NCBI RefSeq assembly: GCF_040412425.1 | Contig: NC_089792.1 | Span: 22,472,199-22,536,198 of the forward strand | Direction: 5' to 3' | DNA from: Macrobrachium rosenbergii | Taxonomy: Eukaryota; Arthropoda; Malacostraca; Decapoda; Palaemonidae | DNA length: 64,000 nt | Shown: positions 40,075-54,899 of the stretch, one piece after another | Layout of the letters: every line of letters begins with the position of its first letter | Position numbering within the stretch: position 1 is the stretch's first letter | The notes under the pieces: model-generated | Told to the model about the DNA's origin: nothing | The model's input: only the letters and a program-made list of their open reading frames with translations | The model's database searches: none | Made by a program: the position numbers and the translations under genes

Positions 40075-40142
<68 letters not shown>
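40075..40142. repeat. (TA)n microsatellite
   Basis: About 34 TA units. Confidence 0.97.
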
Positions 40143-40157
<15 letters not shown>

Positions 40158-40285
40158 TGTACATATATACACTGTATACATACACACACACAATTTAATC
40201 AAAGGAGGCTCAAGTTTGTTTTGCACATGCTAAATTATTCATATCATTAAGACAGCTGAGAGCCGCTAGTAATATTAACGGTGTG

Positions 40286-40287
<2 letters not shown>

Positions 40288-40324
<37 letters not shown>
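40288..40324 (+). repeat. (TC)n microsatellite
   Basis: About 18 TC units. Confidence 0.97.
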
Positions 40325-40328
<4 letters not shown>

Positions 40329-40339
40329 AATCTGATTAT

Positions 40340-40550
<211 letters not shown>

Positions 40551-42052
40551 ATATATACAGTATATATACTTATATATCTGTGTATATGTATATATATTGT
40601 GTGTAGGTGTGTGTTATAGCTAAGATGTTTTATCTCAACATTCATTCAATAGATTTTCACTGTTATAACAAACTATAAATTACCTGCTGTAATTGATTTG
40701 TGTAGTTTGTCTGATTTGAATGCTACGATTGTATCTATTAACATATAATTTTTTGTGTTTGTTTTTCACAGTTGGAAGACCATAATGATAAGTGTCTAGA
40801 ATTTTTTATGCATATTTAACCGTCTAATTAGAGAAGGTTATTATTACGATTATGTCTGTGCGTTAAATGTAAGCCTTAATGCTTTGGTAATTAGTCTTTT
40901 AAGTTGTATGTAAAGTTATCACAATGAATTAATTAATTGCACTTTGGTCAGTTTCAGTTGGAAAAATTAAAATCGGCATCAACTTATTTTAACACAGCTG
41001 GTCATACAAACGAAACAGGGAGAAACGAAGCTTAAAAGTTTGAGACTATGCCAAAGGAAAGTCGCCCTAGCACTCATATTTATTCTGAGAAGGTGTTTCC
41101 ATAATACATTTTCCCGTCAAGTGGGACAGCAGGACTTTATTGGAAAATCCAAACGTGTTTCCTTTGTTTTTCGAGCTCTGGGTTTTGCTGTTCCCATTCA
41201 TTCTGTCTATTTTTATTTTGCTGAATTCTGCTTTGTTTGGAATAACATTATGAAGGAAAGATTTCTCTCTCCCCAAAGACAAGAAAAGAGATGTGTAGTT
41301 AGAGTAAAGTAATAATAAAATAGAAAGGAAAATTAACTTTTATAAAGAGACGGAATATGGCTTAATGCTTATCTTTAAGTCCTCTTGCCTTTCTGTCTTT
41401 AAATATGACGGAGCTAACAGTGGAATGAAGGAAAAAGTTTTCCGTTTTTTTATCATTCTGTTTAGATCTGTGGATATGTTAAATTGAATTGAATGTTTCT
41501 GTTTTCGTTTTTAAAGAAATTTCAGAATACCTGTTATTTGTTTCCCAGATTTCATGCGAACCAACATTATTCTTGAATAGTGTCGAATGTGTGTGATGGA
41601 TGCTTCACCTTAAATATCTCTCGTCTTGATTTGAGTTCAGTTATCTTATTACTTGTAGATTTGCCAACGCAGTCACTTAGATCATTCGCGACGGCATTAA
41701 TGAACTAACCAACCTGACCTGTCTTTTTTTTAATAGAAACATCGAGAGCTGCTTCTTTAAGGGCAACCATTCTTTCCTGTTTCTTATGTTCTTCTTCATT
41801 TCTCAATCTTTTTGGAGTTTGGAGCGATAGTGCTCTTGATCCTGTTATTTTTCAGGTTATCTGAACTTTGACCTTGACCCCTAGTCAGCTTTGAAGAGAG
41901 ATTTGAAACTGCACCTCCCTTTTAGAATATAGAGAATATTAAATAGATTATTTGTTTAAATGGCACATTTTTCATAAATTGTGATCAAATATGCGATCGA
42001 CTACAAAGTAAACTCTCTCTCTCTCATCTGAAACACTTGTACGACACAAATG
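40551..42052. other. unique AT-rich DNA
   Basis: Overlapping frames at 41040-41312 (both strands) have no recognised domain. Confidence 0.45.
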
Positions 42053-42095
<43 letters not shown>

Positions 42096-42098
42096 ACA

Positions 42099-42153
<55 letters not shown>
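42053..42153 (+). repeat. (TC)n then (CA)n compound microsatellite
   Basis: TC 42053-42090, a TTCTCTCACACAAA join, then CA to 42153. Confidence 0.97.
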
Positions 42154-42157
<4 letters not shown>

Positions 42158-44893
42158 CGTTTGATACGCAGTCCAGCAAGTTAGGAAAAAAAATTGCGCG
42201 CCTACCGTCCAGAAACCTCATCACTTCGTGAAGTCCGTCATGATTATGAGGGGGGAATAATAACTGTTAAATTCACGCCTCCATAAGTTGACGCAAGGGG
42301 TGCTGCAAGCTCGAAAATTTCCTCGTGAAATTCATGAAGAGACCGGTTTTACTGTGACTCAGACACTCCGGAGGCGATTCTATTAGGAAAAGCTTCCACT
42401 GTCTCTGAGTAGAGGATTGAAGGAAGAGAAATTAGCTTCATTTGAAGAGAGGGATTGTATTCTGTTTGGTTTCTGGGTTTGGAGATATTCGTATGTTTGC
42501 ATAGTAGTGATGCTAGCATGATTTTCATATTTTTTTTCCTGTAAATGTATCAGTTATGGAGTATTTATCCCGATTGTCCTCTGTTCAGTTTTGATTGCGT
42601 AGAATATGAAAAACAGTTTTTCAACTAATGAAATTGATTGATTGATTGCCATTACTCTGCGGTTACCTCATAAGCTAATCATAATTTTTTCAAGCGAGTA
42701 AAAATTGTTTAATGCGTAAAGTATTCCATATTTGAGAATTATATGATCATGTAATTGGAGGCAGTAATTGACAATGCTCAGGGGTTTTCTGAAAGATAAG
42801 CAAATACGTTTCAAGATGTGTATTCTAGGTTTCTATGCGGAAATGACATGTAATTCAATAAGATGTATAAATACCTTGAAATTTGGTCAGTATTTTCTAA
42901 AAGAAAATGGAACAGCATCCATCTTAGATATCAGAACAAGTTACAGTCAGACGAGGAGTATGGAGCAGGAGTAGGCATGAAAATGTGTGCCTCTTTTTCT
43001 TGCGATCTCTGAGGGAGTATAACTTTTCCCCTCTGGCCAACAAAAGGTCCAAAGTATTAAAAATGCGTGGAAGTGACCCTTTAGCCTGGCACGGCGGCAT
43101 AGCGTTCACATCATCCGCAACCATTTTATTTCTTTGTGGAACTTGAGTAGCGTTTTGCTCAAGGCTTAATAATCGTCACCCAACGACAGCAGCAAGAACC
43201 TGAGAGTGTTTTAAAGAACATTCAGCGTAGTTAGCCACGTTTTCAGAAAATAAAAAGGGGATTGGATGAGTTCAAAAAATTGTTGTACAAAAATTCCATC
43301 AAAGATTTTTTTCTCGTTGCTATATTTCCCCTTTTTCTGTCCAGCTAAGAAGTTTGCGACTTCTTTCTTTGATAGGTATTTTCCAAATATCGGAAGTGCA
43401 TTTTGATGCCTTTCATGTCTGTTTTGTCTTTCACGATGCAAAACTTTCAAAGGGTCAAGTGGTTCGTCATCATTAAGCATTTTCAGGTTTTTACCTTAAA
43501 CTTTACTCTTTCTAGGAACAGTCTAAAATTTATCGTCGTTTTTTTATTTGTAATTTTCTGTGTATTTTTCATCTTTTGAAATTGCAAACAGGTGCATGCG
43601 CAATGTGACTCAAAATATTCATGTTTCCATGGCTGGTACCAAAAAGTATAGATTGTGAAGTACGGGATTTTTTCTTAATAGACGTTGGTTTGCAAAATGG
43701 TTTATTTTTACAGATGCATTGATTGAAAAAATATAAGCTAATTGGTTTTCGTTGTTGCTATGGATGTCCTCAAAGGAAAAAGGGATAATTTTTTATTGAC
43801 CATAAATAGTGCAACTAGGAAGTTTTGCGTTTATACCATTTAATTCTTTATATATTCCTATTTGACCGCGCCTCACTCCCACAGAAAATGTGAAATGCCT
43901 TGAATTTTTATTTATCCTTTGCCAGTATAAAGGTACGGTAATTGACGATGCTGTGTATTATACTGACATATGAATGAAGGCGCCTCAAAGCTTGTAATTC
44001 ATACCCCAAGGCAGGTAGGGACCTAGCAAATCCTGTCTCCTTCCTTATACAGAAGCACTTCGAAAGGAAAGAACAGTCTGTATTTTAGCTTGTGACAGTC
44101 ACTTTTTGCTCTCGATAAAAGGTGCAACCTTGATGCTCTGTAGTACGTGAAAATTACTCGGCTACAAGGAGTGCTTTTTTTTTTGAGTATCATACCCTGT
44201 GATTTTATTGAATAGCCATGTATATATGAGAAAGCAATATTTGGACTTGGATATGTTTAAGAGGAGCAGACCACTAAGTTATACAAGTGATAAGCCCAAA
44301 ATTGAAAATTAAGCTCCTGAAATGTTTGTATTAATTTTTTTTTAGGAGGATATATCTTTATTCTGTAATAAAGTGATAGGCCCATAGTAATTTCATTTTA
44401 AGTAACTGCTTATAAGGGGGAAAATATTCAAGATTTATGAGGCTCTTTTCTTTAGAAATTTATTCTTAATTGTTCGTTTTATTTATACCTTTAACTTTAG
44501 CTTTTGTTAAATTCGTTAAATGCTTTAAGTAAACCTCTTAGTGAAAGCTGATAATTTCTCCTAGCAGACTTATTTTACGTAAGAAAATAAAGATATAACA
44601 GTGAATCTTAGAAACGTTTATCACCAGAAATAAATTCTTAATCTTCATCAGTTTAATCTACTGAAAATAAAGATATAACTCTCTTAGAAATGAATGGTTG
44701 TTGTGCAGCTGAAAGCTGAAAAAGGGGATCTTGTATTTTCCTGAAGTATCGTAACATTTAGCAAGAAACCTTCGTTTAGCAGGAAGGAAAGCAGTTTGTG
44801 AAACAAATTCCATATCCACCTGCCAGTTAATACGTTGGCTCATTCATTCGCTTTACGCCGAACGCTTACAGCAATATCATTCATTCTTTTTCT
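42154..44893. other. unique AT-rich DNA
   Basis: About 2.7 kb. One minus-strand frame (43211-43480) is listed separately and nothing else was recognised. Confidence 0.45.
43211..43480 (-). CDS. unidentified open reading frame, 89 codons
   Basis: The frame reads MLNDDEPLDPLKVLHRERQN at its start, then a charged stretch (YLSKKEVANFLAGQKKGKYS) and a hydrophobic end. Composition is protein-like in the first two thirds. No family was recognised. It may be a fragment of a mobile-element frame or a chance open frame. Confidence 0.18.
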   Translation of the reverse strand: MLNDDEPLDPLKVLHRERQNRHERHQNALPIFGKYLSKKEVANFLAGQKKGKYSNEKKIFDGIFVQQFFELIQSPFYFLKTWLTTLNVL

Positions 44894-45168
44894 ATTGTTT
44901 CAGCCCGTAGGGGAGTAGTGCCATCAGTGCACCTCACGCGGTGCCCTGTAGGCATTACTTAAGGAACTTTGCAGCGTCTCTACGTCCCCTAGCTGCACCC
45001 CATTTCATTCCTTTCTCCTAACGATTGTTTCATAGGGCAACTGCGAGGCTTTCCTCTTGTTACACCTTTCAAACCTTTTACTGTAAGTTTCCCTTTCAGC
45101 GCTGAACCTCATAGGTCCCAGTGCTTGGCCTTTGGCCTAGATCTTTTATTCCAGTTCCACTGTTTCGG
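44894..45168 (+). mobile_element. short retroposon (family 1, copy 5)
   Basis: The body 44904-45158 starts CCCGTAGGGGAGTAGTGCC and keeps GTGCACCTCACGCGGTGCCC, a shortened middle block, CAGCGCTGAACCTCATAGG, CCCAGTGCTTGGCC and TTTGGCC. Possible target duplications are ATTGTTTCAG (44894-44903) and ACTGTTTCGG (45159-45168), 8 of 10 matching. Confidence 0.84.
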
Positions 45169-45748
45169 TAAACCTTATCAAGTAACATTCATTCATTCGT
45201 TCATCATACGCTTACATTTAATTAATTTTTGCAACGTTGCATTCCTGAAATTGTTCGATATCAACACTTCCAACTCACATCATATTTTAGTTGCCTTCTT
45301 ACAAATATTTATATTTTGTTCGTTGTCTTTTGAGTAGTTTGTTCCGTTATCACCATTCAGATTGTTCTTTTGAAACCCGTGAAATTGCAGGTTTGATTTT
45401 AAACAATAAATCGGGCAACGAATGTTATAGAAAGCTTGTCCACGTTTATTTATTTTTTTATTGTCTTAGGTTGGTATAAACATTGTTAATTTGATATATA
45501 TATATATATATATATAACTACATTACAATGGGCAATGATTATTCATTTCATTTATACCTGAATGAAGCAGTCAATGTTGATAAGGACTACAGTTGTATAA
45601 ATGACAAAGAAAACTTCATTTATGCCTAAATTGAAATCGTAGACCTGACTGTATTAATTATTTCTTAGTTTGGGAGTAGTTTCAAACATAATTGCAACAG
45701 GTTTCACAAATCCAATCGCTGTCGTTTGCATCCAAGTATTATAATTTT
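45169..45748. other. unique AT-rich DNA
   Basis: A short (TA)n lies at 45497-45517, with nothing else recognised. Confidence 0.45.
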
Positions 45749-46357
45749 CTGCTTTCATTAAATGTCAGTTACTTTATTCATTTTTCCTTTCTGTGCAAGC
45801 GTGCTTGTCAATATACAGTTTTTTCTCCCTTTTCTTCGTCAGTTACTTTATTCATTTTTCTCCCTTTCTGCTTTCATTAAATGTCAGTTACTTTATTCAT
45901 TTTTCTCCCTTTCTGCTTTCATTAAATGTCAGTTACTTTATTCATTTTTCTCCCTTTCTGCTTTCATTAAATGTCACAATTTTCTCCTTCATTTCATTAA
46001 ATGTCAAAATTCATTTTCTCCTTTCTGCTTTCATTAAATACCACACTTCCTTTCTTTTCAACTTTCATTAAATGTAGTCACTCCCTTTCATTAAATTCAG
46101 TTACTTTATTCATTTTTCTCCCTTTCTGCTTTCATTAAATGCATTTAAAGTCAAAAATAAATTTCTTTTCTCCTTTCTGCTTTCATTAAATGTCAGTTAC
46201 TTTATTCATTTTTCTCCCTTTCTGCTTTCATTAAATGTCAGACTTACTTTATTCATTTTTCTCCCTTACTGCTTTCATTAAATGTCAAATTCATTTTCTC
46301 CTTTCTGCTTTCATTAAATGTCAGTTACTTTATTCATTTTTTTCCCTTTCTGCTTTC
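45749..46357 (+). repeat. 45-bp minisatellite, about 12-14 imperfect units
   Basis: The unit runs TCAGTTACTTTATTCATTTT, then TCTCCC, then TTTCTGCTTTCATTAAATG. Three adjacent units near 45838-45975 are almost identical. Others are shortened, for example by loss of the TTACTT block or of the TCTCCC block. Because 45 is divisible by three, frames stay open and read LLYSFFSLSAFIKCQ again and again. I see no reason to think that peptide is made. Confidence 0.93.
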
Positions 46358-46858
46358 AAAATTGACAAAAATTATTTTCAAATTATCATACATCCGCAAA
46401 CAGAGAAATATAATGAAAAGGGAACTGGGACGGTTGAATTATATAGGGTTTGTTCGATATAGATTGGTATAGCTTTCAGTCATAGACCACTTTAACGGTA
46501 TTGAATTGGGATTTTAGAAGTTCAGAGTTGGTGAAATGTATGTGAACTAGAAGGTTAGAGTAGAAAATTACTGTCATGTTAAACTTAGTTTCAGTAATAA
46601 AGGCCTTATTAATGTAGGACTATTGTTATATTCGTAAATAAGTTCTGTACCCGTCAAATGCACATTTGGTCGAAAATCTCCACGAAACTCTCTGAATTTG
46701 CATCCTAGGGCATGATGTAATTTTTATATTTAACATTGTTAATTTGATAACACTACTTAACGTTGAAATCTTATTGACTGTAATTTTTTAGTTTGTATAC
46801 GTATAACTGTGTTTTGATTCGACGCAATTTTTCATGTTTGCAAATTTACACTCTCTCT
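46358..46858. other. unique AT-rich DNA
   Basis: No feature recognised. Confidence 0.45.
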
Positions 46859-47029
46859 TTTTAAGGAAATAACATAGCACTACTTATATTGGTTTCGCAT
46901 TTAAAATAGAAATGATTTTTAAGGAAATAACACAGCACTACTTATATTGGTTCCGCATTTAAAATAGAAATGATTTTTAAGGAAATAACACAGCACTACT
47001 TATATTGGTTTCGCATTTAAAATAGAAAT
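46859..47029 (+). repeat. 57-bp tandem triplication
   Basis: Three adjacent 57-bp units (46859-46915, 46916-46972, 46973-47029) share AAGGAAATAACACAGCACTA and differ from each other by one or two bases. The high identity suggests recent amplification. Confidence 0.95.
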
Positions 47030-49497
<2,468 letters not shown>

Positions 49498-49535
49498 AGT
49501 ATATAAATATATTTTATATATAATAATAAATATAT

Positions 49536-49614
49536 TGAATATTTAATTATTATTATTATTATTATTATTGTCTATTATAATAAAATTGAACATTTAATTA
49601 TTATTATTATTATT
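49536..49614 (+). repeat. duplicated (ATT)n segment
   Basis: Two copies of GAAYATTTAATTATTATT with short ATT runs, separated by about 40 bp. Confidence 0.8.
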
Positions 49615-50005
49615 TAAAGATAATTACAAAACAATAAATGAAGAACAGTAACCAATTCTAATTTGTGAGTGATGGCAAATGACACATACTAGTTTCATCA
49701 TTGTTTTTAATGATGATGATACCAGCTTGTGTAGACAAATCTGATACCGAGTTTAATCTCAGTCGCGAAGAAAGAAATCAAATATAAATGAAGCTCACCC
49801 AGAAAGTTAACGTATCATAAGTTAAGTATATCTTAGTTTAAAATGATTAAGCTGTATTTGACTTATTTTTAGAAACCAACTGGTTACTTAGCAACTAATG
49901 TACTTCTCATGCTATTCCTGTGTTCATGTTTTATCTGCTTATGTTACTTGAGGTTGGTTGCTCTTCACCTCTAACTTATGTAAATTACTTATAACACCTT
50001 CCTCA

Positions 50006-50009
<4 letters not shown>
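49615..50009. other. unique AT-rich DNA
   Basis: No feature recognised. Confidence 0.45.

Positions 50010-50051
<42 letters not shown>
50010..50051 (+). repeat. (TC)n microsatellite
   Basis: About 21 TC units. Confidence 0.97.
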
Positions 50052-50054
<3 letters not shown>

Positions 50055-50594
50055 AAGGAGTCTCTTTCTCTCTCTTCATATCTCTTGGAATGAAGTCACA
50101 GGATAAATTTCGTCTCAGATGCATTTATTCCGAGGCAGGGTAACTAAACATTCCATTGGCTTTCCCATGTTAATTTCGAATCAAAACTTACGTTTTCTTA
50201 CTCATTTTAGGCACTTTTAAATTTTATAATATAATAAAATATTTTCCATCACTGCAACCACTGTTTCTCCTCACTTGGCAAACCTTTTTAACCATATGGA
50301 CAGAAATTCCTCAAGAACCGTATACCCGTCTACTAAAACCCGACCAAGATCCTCATCAAAAATGTGAGCTGGTTCCCTGGTCAATGAGAAGCAGTTATTA
50401 ATGGACTGGCATGGCCTTCGAACCTCTCTTGAGGATCAGCAATAAATTATCCACACCTTTTACTCAGCATTCATATTGTTTTCGTTTAGTAAATATCAAA
50501 GAAAAATGTTTATTTCGTTTTCAGCTTATGTTGGAAATTACTCTCCTTTATCTCTTTTGCTGAATTATTCTCTGGAAAGATGAAGTTGAAACGT
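50052..50594. other. unique DNA
   Basis: No feature recognised. Confidence 0.45.
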
Positions 50595-50620
50595 ACTACT
50601 ACTACTACTACTACTACTAC

Positions 50621-50669
<49 letters not shown>

Positions 50670-50670
50670 T
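50595..50670 (+). repeat. (CTA)n then (TAA)n microsatellite
   Basis: About 9 CTA units change to about 16 TAA units at 50622. Confidence 0.97.
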
Positions 50671-51176
50671 TCTGCTTTCGTTGTTTATATTACTCTTACG
50701 CCTCGACGCACACGCAGGTGGTCATCTAATGAGAGAATGTGTGAAATTAAAAGATGGACAGGTGCTTATAGCAGGAAGGCTCGAACTTTCATTAGTCAGT
50801 TTCCACCTCGGCGGATCTGCGTTGTAAAGCTCGCAGGCGTTCTGGCCTTCTTGGCTGTAATAATTATTTTTTTTTTATCTTTTATTGAAAAATGTTCAAT
50901 GTACAATATACATAGTCTCAAGCTGCAATATTAGCCTACATGAAATTTCCCATAACAATGTTCCTCAGTACCTCACTTTAAACCTATCTTTGATTTGTCT
51001 TTCCTTTATCATTTTTATTTGACAAATGTTCATCATACAACATTTACCTTATATTTAATCACAATGTTCTTTAATCTGTATTAAACGTGGAGGTTGGGGG
51101 TTTTCTACTGGTGTATTCCCCGCAGGTATTAACGGTGTAATGGTTTGCTCCAGTGCGGGGTTATTTGTAATTGTAC

Positions 51177-51177
<1 letters not shown>
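50671..51177. other. unique DNA
   Basis: No feature recognised. Confidence 0.45.

Positions 51178-51233
<56 letters not shown>
51178..51233 (+). repeat. (TC)n microsatellite
   Basis: About 28 TC units. Confidence 0.97.
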
Positions 51234-51236
<3 letters not shown>

Positions 51237-51666
51237 CCTCGATGGTATTGGCGCCGGCTGGTTTGGCTCTTTCTCTTGATAATTGTCGGAAGAAATTAAG
51301 TTCCCAGGATGTGCAACTCTTCAAGAAACCGGAGGCGGTCTGTCGCTGTAACTATAATCTTGACAGCATTAATCAACTCGTCCCTTTCCGGTCTCTGAAA
51401 GTAGCTCCCATACCAAGCTGATACACATTATACTCTGCCTTCACTTATGCTGTGAATTTCAACGAGCTAAAGCTAGTCCATCATATTTGGGAGGCAAATT
51501 GGTGCGTTATCCTGTAGCCTCTCTCTCGCTCCCTGAGATGGACGTTTTGGGGACCCGGGTTGCATCTGCGATGCAGCTGAAAAGAATAAATGGAACTGCG
51601 TATTTTGCGACGGTCCGTTAGTATTTCTGAAGCTGTACTGGGACGGTTGCGTGGTGTTTTGACTTG
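51234..51666. other. unique DNA
   Basis: Somewhat richer in G+C than average, with no recognised frame or repeat. Confidence 0.4.
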
Positions 51667-51928
51667 AAATATGGATTGGACTGGAATATAAAATTTAGGC
51701 CAGAGACCAAGAGCTGGAACCTACAAGGTCGTTCAGCGCTGGAAATATTGTTGGGACAACTGTTAGGAGAGGGTGGAAAGTAATATGGAAGTAAGAGAAT
51801 ATAGGCAAAGGCATAGTGAAAGGAATGAATGGGTTTGCAGCTAGGGGCCGAAGATACGCTGCAAAGAACCTTAAGTATGCCTACAGTGCACTACATGAGG
51901 TGCACTGACAGTCCAGATTAAAATATGG
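51667..51928 (-). mobile_element. short retroposon (family 1, copy 6)
   Basis: Plus-strand landmarks are GGAATATAAAATTTAGGCC, GTTCAGCGCTGG, GTTTGCAGCTAGGGGCCGAA and ATGCCTACAGTGCACTACAT. The first stem-loop of the tail is more diverged than in other copies and part of the middle block is missing. A possible 8-bp target duplication AAATATGG occurs at 51667-51674 and 51921-51928. Confidence 0.8.
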
Positions 51929-52571
51929 CATTGTTTTATAAAGATGGAAAGTAAAGGATGTTTAAATTGAATTAAATATTTTGTAACATTAGCTCCCGTA
52001 GTTGTGATGGTCTGTACAAAAGACCTTGATTGAAATCTATCACTGTTTTTAAGTAGGATAAATGATCACAGGATGGTGTTTCGAATGCCAGTTGGAAGAT
52101 GACATTACACACTTTTTGTGGAATGCTCTATAATCATTTTACATATTAATTTTTTTTTTTTTAGTATTAACATTGCTTTTATGGTCATACTGCGATATTA
52201 TTCACTTTTTATTCGGATTTCTACTAACTTTATTCGCATTGATTTTCTTATACGTTTCATTCCCATTCAAGTTAATGCAAATGGCAAACATTCCTTCCCT
52301 TTGTCTAAACTGATAATGCTTTGTCTAGACTTGATTCTTTGATTCCGTCAAGATTACAACTTCAGTGAATATTTTCATTTGCCTATTGTCGTCCTGCTGT
52401 CACAGGAGCAGGGGAAACACTGGAACATTTTTTTTTTCTTTTGTATACCGTAATGAAAAATACATTTTCACTGACCTTTTGTTACATAAATATTTCATGA
52501 TCCCCAAGGTCAATGAGGTCGTTCTGTTGATTTAAAGTCGGAAGAAATAGTTTTCAAATACTGATCAAACC
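51929..52571. other. unique AT-rich DNA
   Basis: No feature recognised. Confidence 0.45.

Positions 52572-52643
<72 letters not shown>
52572..52643 (+). repeat. (ATT)n microsatellite
   Basis: About 24 uninterrupted units. Confidence 0.98.
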
Positions 52644-53376
52644 GTTGAAACATGTTTTGTTACACTATACTATTAAACAATAAAGTAAAAGAAGAAATAT
52701 ATTACAGAAAATGGACTTGAAAAGCAATGTTATTCAGTTCCAAACAACCGTTAATAAGGTTTTCCTTATAATTACAAATTAATTTCTCCTGTCCTGAACA
52801 CTAGAGTAACTTCGAAAAATGAACTACAAAGCACAAGTACTATTCGCTGTGACATCTTTCTGACATTGTTAGTGGTGTATGCGAGACTGTAACTGGTGTC
52901 CTGAGGTGCTTTGATATTGTCCATGCAAGATTGCAGTGAAGCCAGAATTCTGATGAGCGAAAAACGAGTATTTGCGTCATGTTTAAAGAAACCCAGTCTC
53001 TCCTCCCCCTTAAAATAAATCAGTTTAATTTGAATGTTTGGGGCTAGGTGAAACACTGACTGTTGGCTATTTATTCAAATGTCTGTGTATATTGAAACAA
53101 GCGCCGAAATTGTACACTTGCGTTGTTATGATAAATGAGGAGGCAGTATTCGTCAACTTTGGGAACGTGTCTGCTGGCATAACATCCAAATGACTAGTTC
53201 ACTGTCGTTTGAATTATCATCAGTTGTCACGCACAAACACTGGTTGAATATAACTTTGCAAAGCAGGTTTCTCGTTCCTTTTGTTAAGTTAGTGCCCTTT
53301 TGGTATTGTAAAAATATTTTAAATGATTGTCACACCAAGTAGTACATTACAAGGAGCGACTGAACTTACGTACACT
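52644..53376. other. unique DNA with one unassigned minus-strand frame
   Basis: See 52772-53056. No repeat was recognised. Confidence 0.4.
52772..53056 (-). CDS. unidentified open reading frame, 94 codons
   Basis: The frame begins MFHLAPNIQIKLIYFKGEER and continues with protein-like composition (TRFSLIRILASLQSCMDNIK). No domain was recognised. It could be an exon or part of an old transposase, but no diagnostic residue supports either. Confidence 0.2.
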   Translation of the reverse strand: MFHLAPNIQIKLIYFKGEERLGFFKHDANTRFSLIRILASLQSCMDNIKAPQDTSYSLAYTTNNVRKMSQRIVLVLCSSFFEVTLVFRTGEINL

Positions 53377-53510
53377 GATCATATGTGATGTTTGTATCAT
53401 TAGAACTCATAAAAAGTCGACAGGATTCCAAATAAATGTAATTTAGTAAAAGCAGAATTATCCAACACACATACATACATACATACATACATACATACAC
53501 ACATACACAC

Positions 53511-53605
<95 letters not shown>

Positions 53606-53666
53606 GTGTGTGTGTGTTTGTGTATATATATGTATATATATATATATATATACTCGAATATATATA

Positions 53667-53746
<80 letters not shown>

Positions 53747-53935
53747 ATATATATATATTAGATATGATCATATATTATTATGTTTGTTTATATTAGAACT
53801 CATAAAAAAATCGACACATACACAAAAAATTTTAATTTATATAAATATATAATTATATATATATATATATATGATCATATGGGATGTTTGTGGCATTAGA
53901 ACTCATAAAAATATTAAAAAAATTTAATTTAAATA
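53377..53935 (+). repeat. three dispersed copies of a 65-75 bp segment separated by (TA)n arrays
   Basis: Copies at 53377-53447, 53765-53840 and 53872-53935 share GATCATAT, ATGTTTGT and ATTAGAACTCATAAAA. The first two also share TCGACA. Between and after them lie (ATAC)n (53466-53505), (CA)n, and TA arrays (53528-53600, 53672-53760, 53942-54001). Confidence 0.85.
53466..53760. repeat. compound (ATAC)n/(CA)n/(TA)n/(TG)n microsatellite
   Basis: Ordered blocks of four repeat types over about 295 bp. Confidence 0.95.
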
Positions 53936-53937
53936 TT

Positions 53938-53941
<4 letters not shown>

Positions 53942-54001
<60 letters not shown>
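53942..54001. repeat. (TA)n microsatellite
   Basis: About 30 uninterrupted units. Confidence 0.97.
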
Positions 54002-54004
<3 letters not shown>

Positions 54005-54358
54005 CAAAAGTTGGGAGTAACATTTAAACGTCAGTTGTATGGGACGTCGTAGGTGCAAGTATCTATGAAGAAAAAAAAATTTTTATGGCACTGCAATAAA
54101 TTAAAATTCAAACATAATAAAATGATTTTTAGCCAGCTCATATTAAACTCGAGTAGTTTTACAATATATTATCGGCAACTGTAATTCTTCCCAAGAAGAG
54201 AGGCTGTGCTTAATCACTCATTTTCCCCGGCCTAAATGCAGTTTAATCACTTCAATTTATCACCCTTGGTAATGAAACTTCGGAAGTGTAAAATGGTCTG
54301 TCTTTTTTATATAGAAAGATTTATGGGTGTTATTAAGCGTCTGGAAAGCAGCAATATG

Positions 54359-54365
<7 letters not shown>
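54002..54365. other. unique AT-rich DNA
   Basis: No feature recognised. Confidence 0.45.
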
Positions 54366-54419
<54 letters not shown>

Positions 54420-54449
54420 GAATCTACTGGTCACTTTCAGTATAGAATA

Positions 54450-54482
<33 letters not shown>

Positions 54483-54483
54483 C

Positions 54484-54515
<32 letters not shown>

Positions 54516-54525
54516 ATGTGTGTGT
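54366..54525. repeat. two (TA)n blocks
   Basis: TA 54366-54416 and an interrupted block 54451-54518 ending in TGTGTG. Confidence 0.95.
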
Positions 54526-54899
54526 CCAGATAGGAAATAATCCAGTCATGCCTCAATGTTTCGTAATGCTTTCCAAAGTATGATTGAAATTATTAGGTAA
54601 ACAAAAAAATTCAGCATAATTTTCAAACATAGACTCATGAAGTGCTGCGTCGAGATTCAATGCTCGAGTCTTAAATAAATTTTTTAAAAAAAACTATGTT
54701 TCTCGTAACTCTTGATTAACTGTGGACATGAATTGCAACTGTCAGAAATACTCGAATAAATGGCACTAAATTAGCTAGGCCCAGGAGAGCTTGTAGGTAA
54801 CACTTGAATAAACAGAAAACGATTTGTTCACAGAGCCAGCTGGCATTGATTGTTCGTGTAGCAGTGTAGAAAGAGATAGCGAACGTAGTAAGAGGTTAA
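54526..54899. other. unique AT-rich DNA
   Basis: No feature recognised. Confidence 0.45.

Noticed and set aside
45749..46357. CRISPR-like array, because units recur with partly variable parts
   Set aside because: Repeats are head-to-tail with no regular unique spacers, and the window is eukaryotic.
45692..46462. Repetitive Phe/Ser-rich proteins from the 45-bp array
   Set aside because: Frames stay open only because the unit length is divisible by three; no start context, flanking coding region or other evidence.
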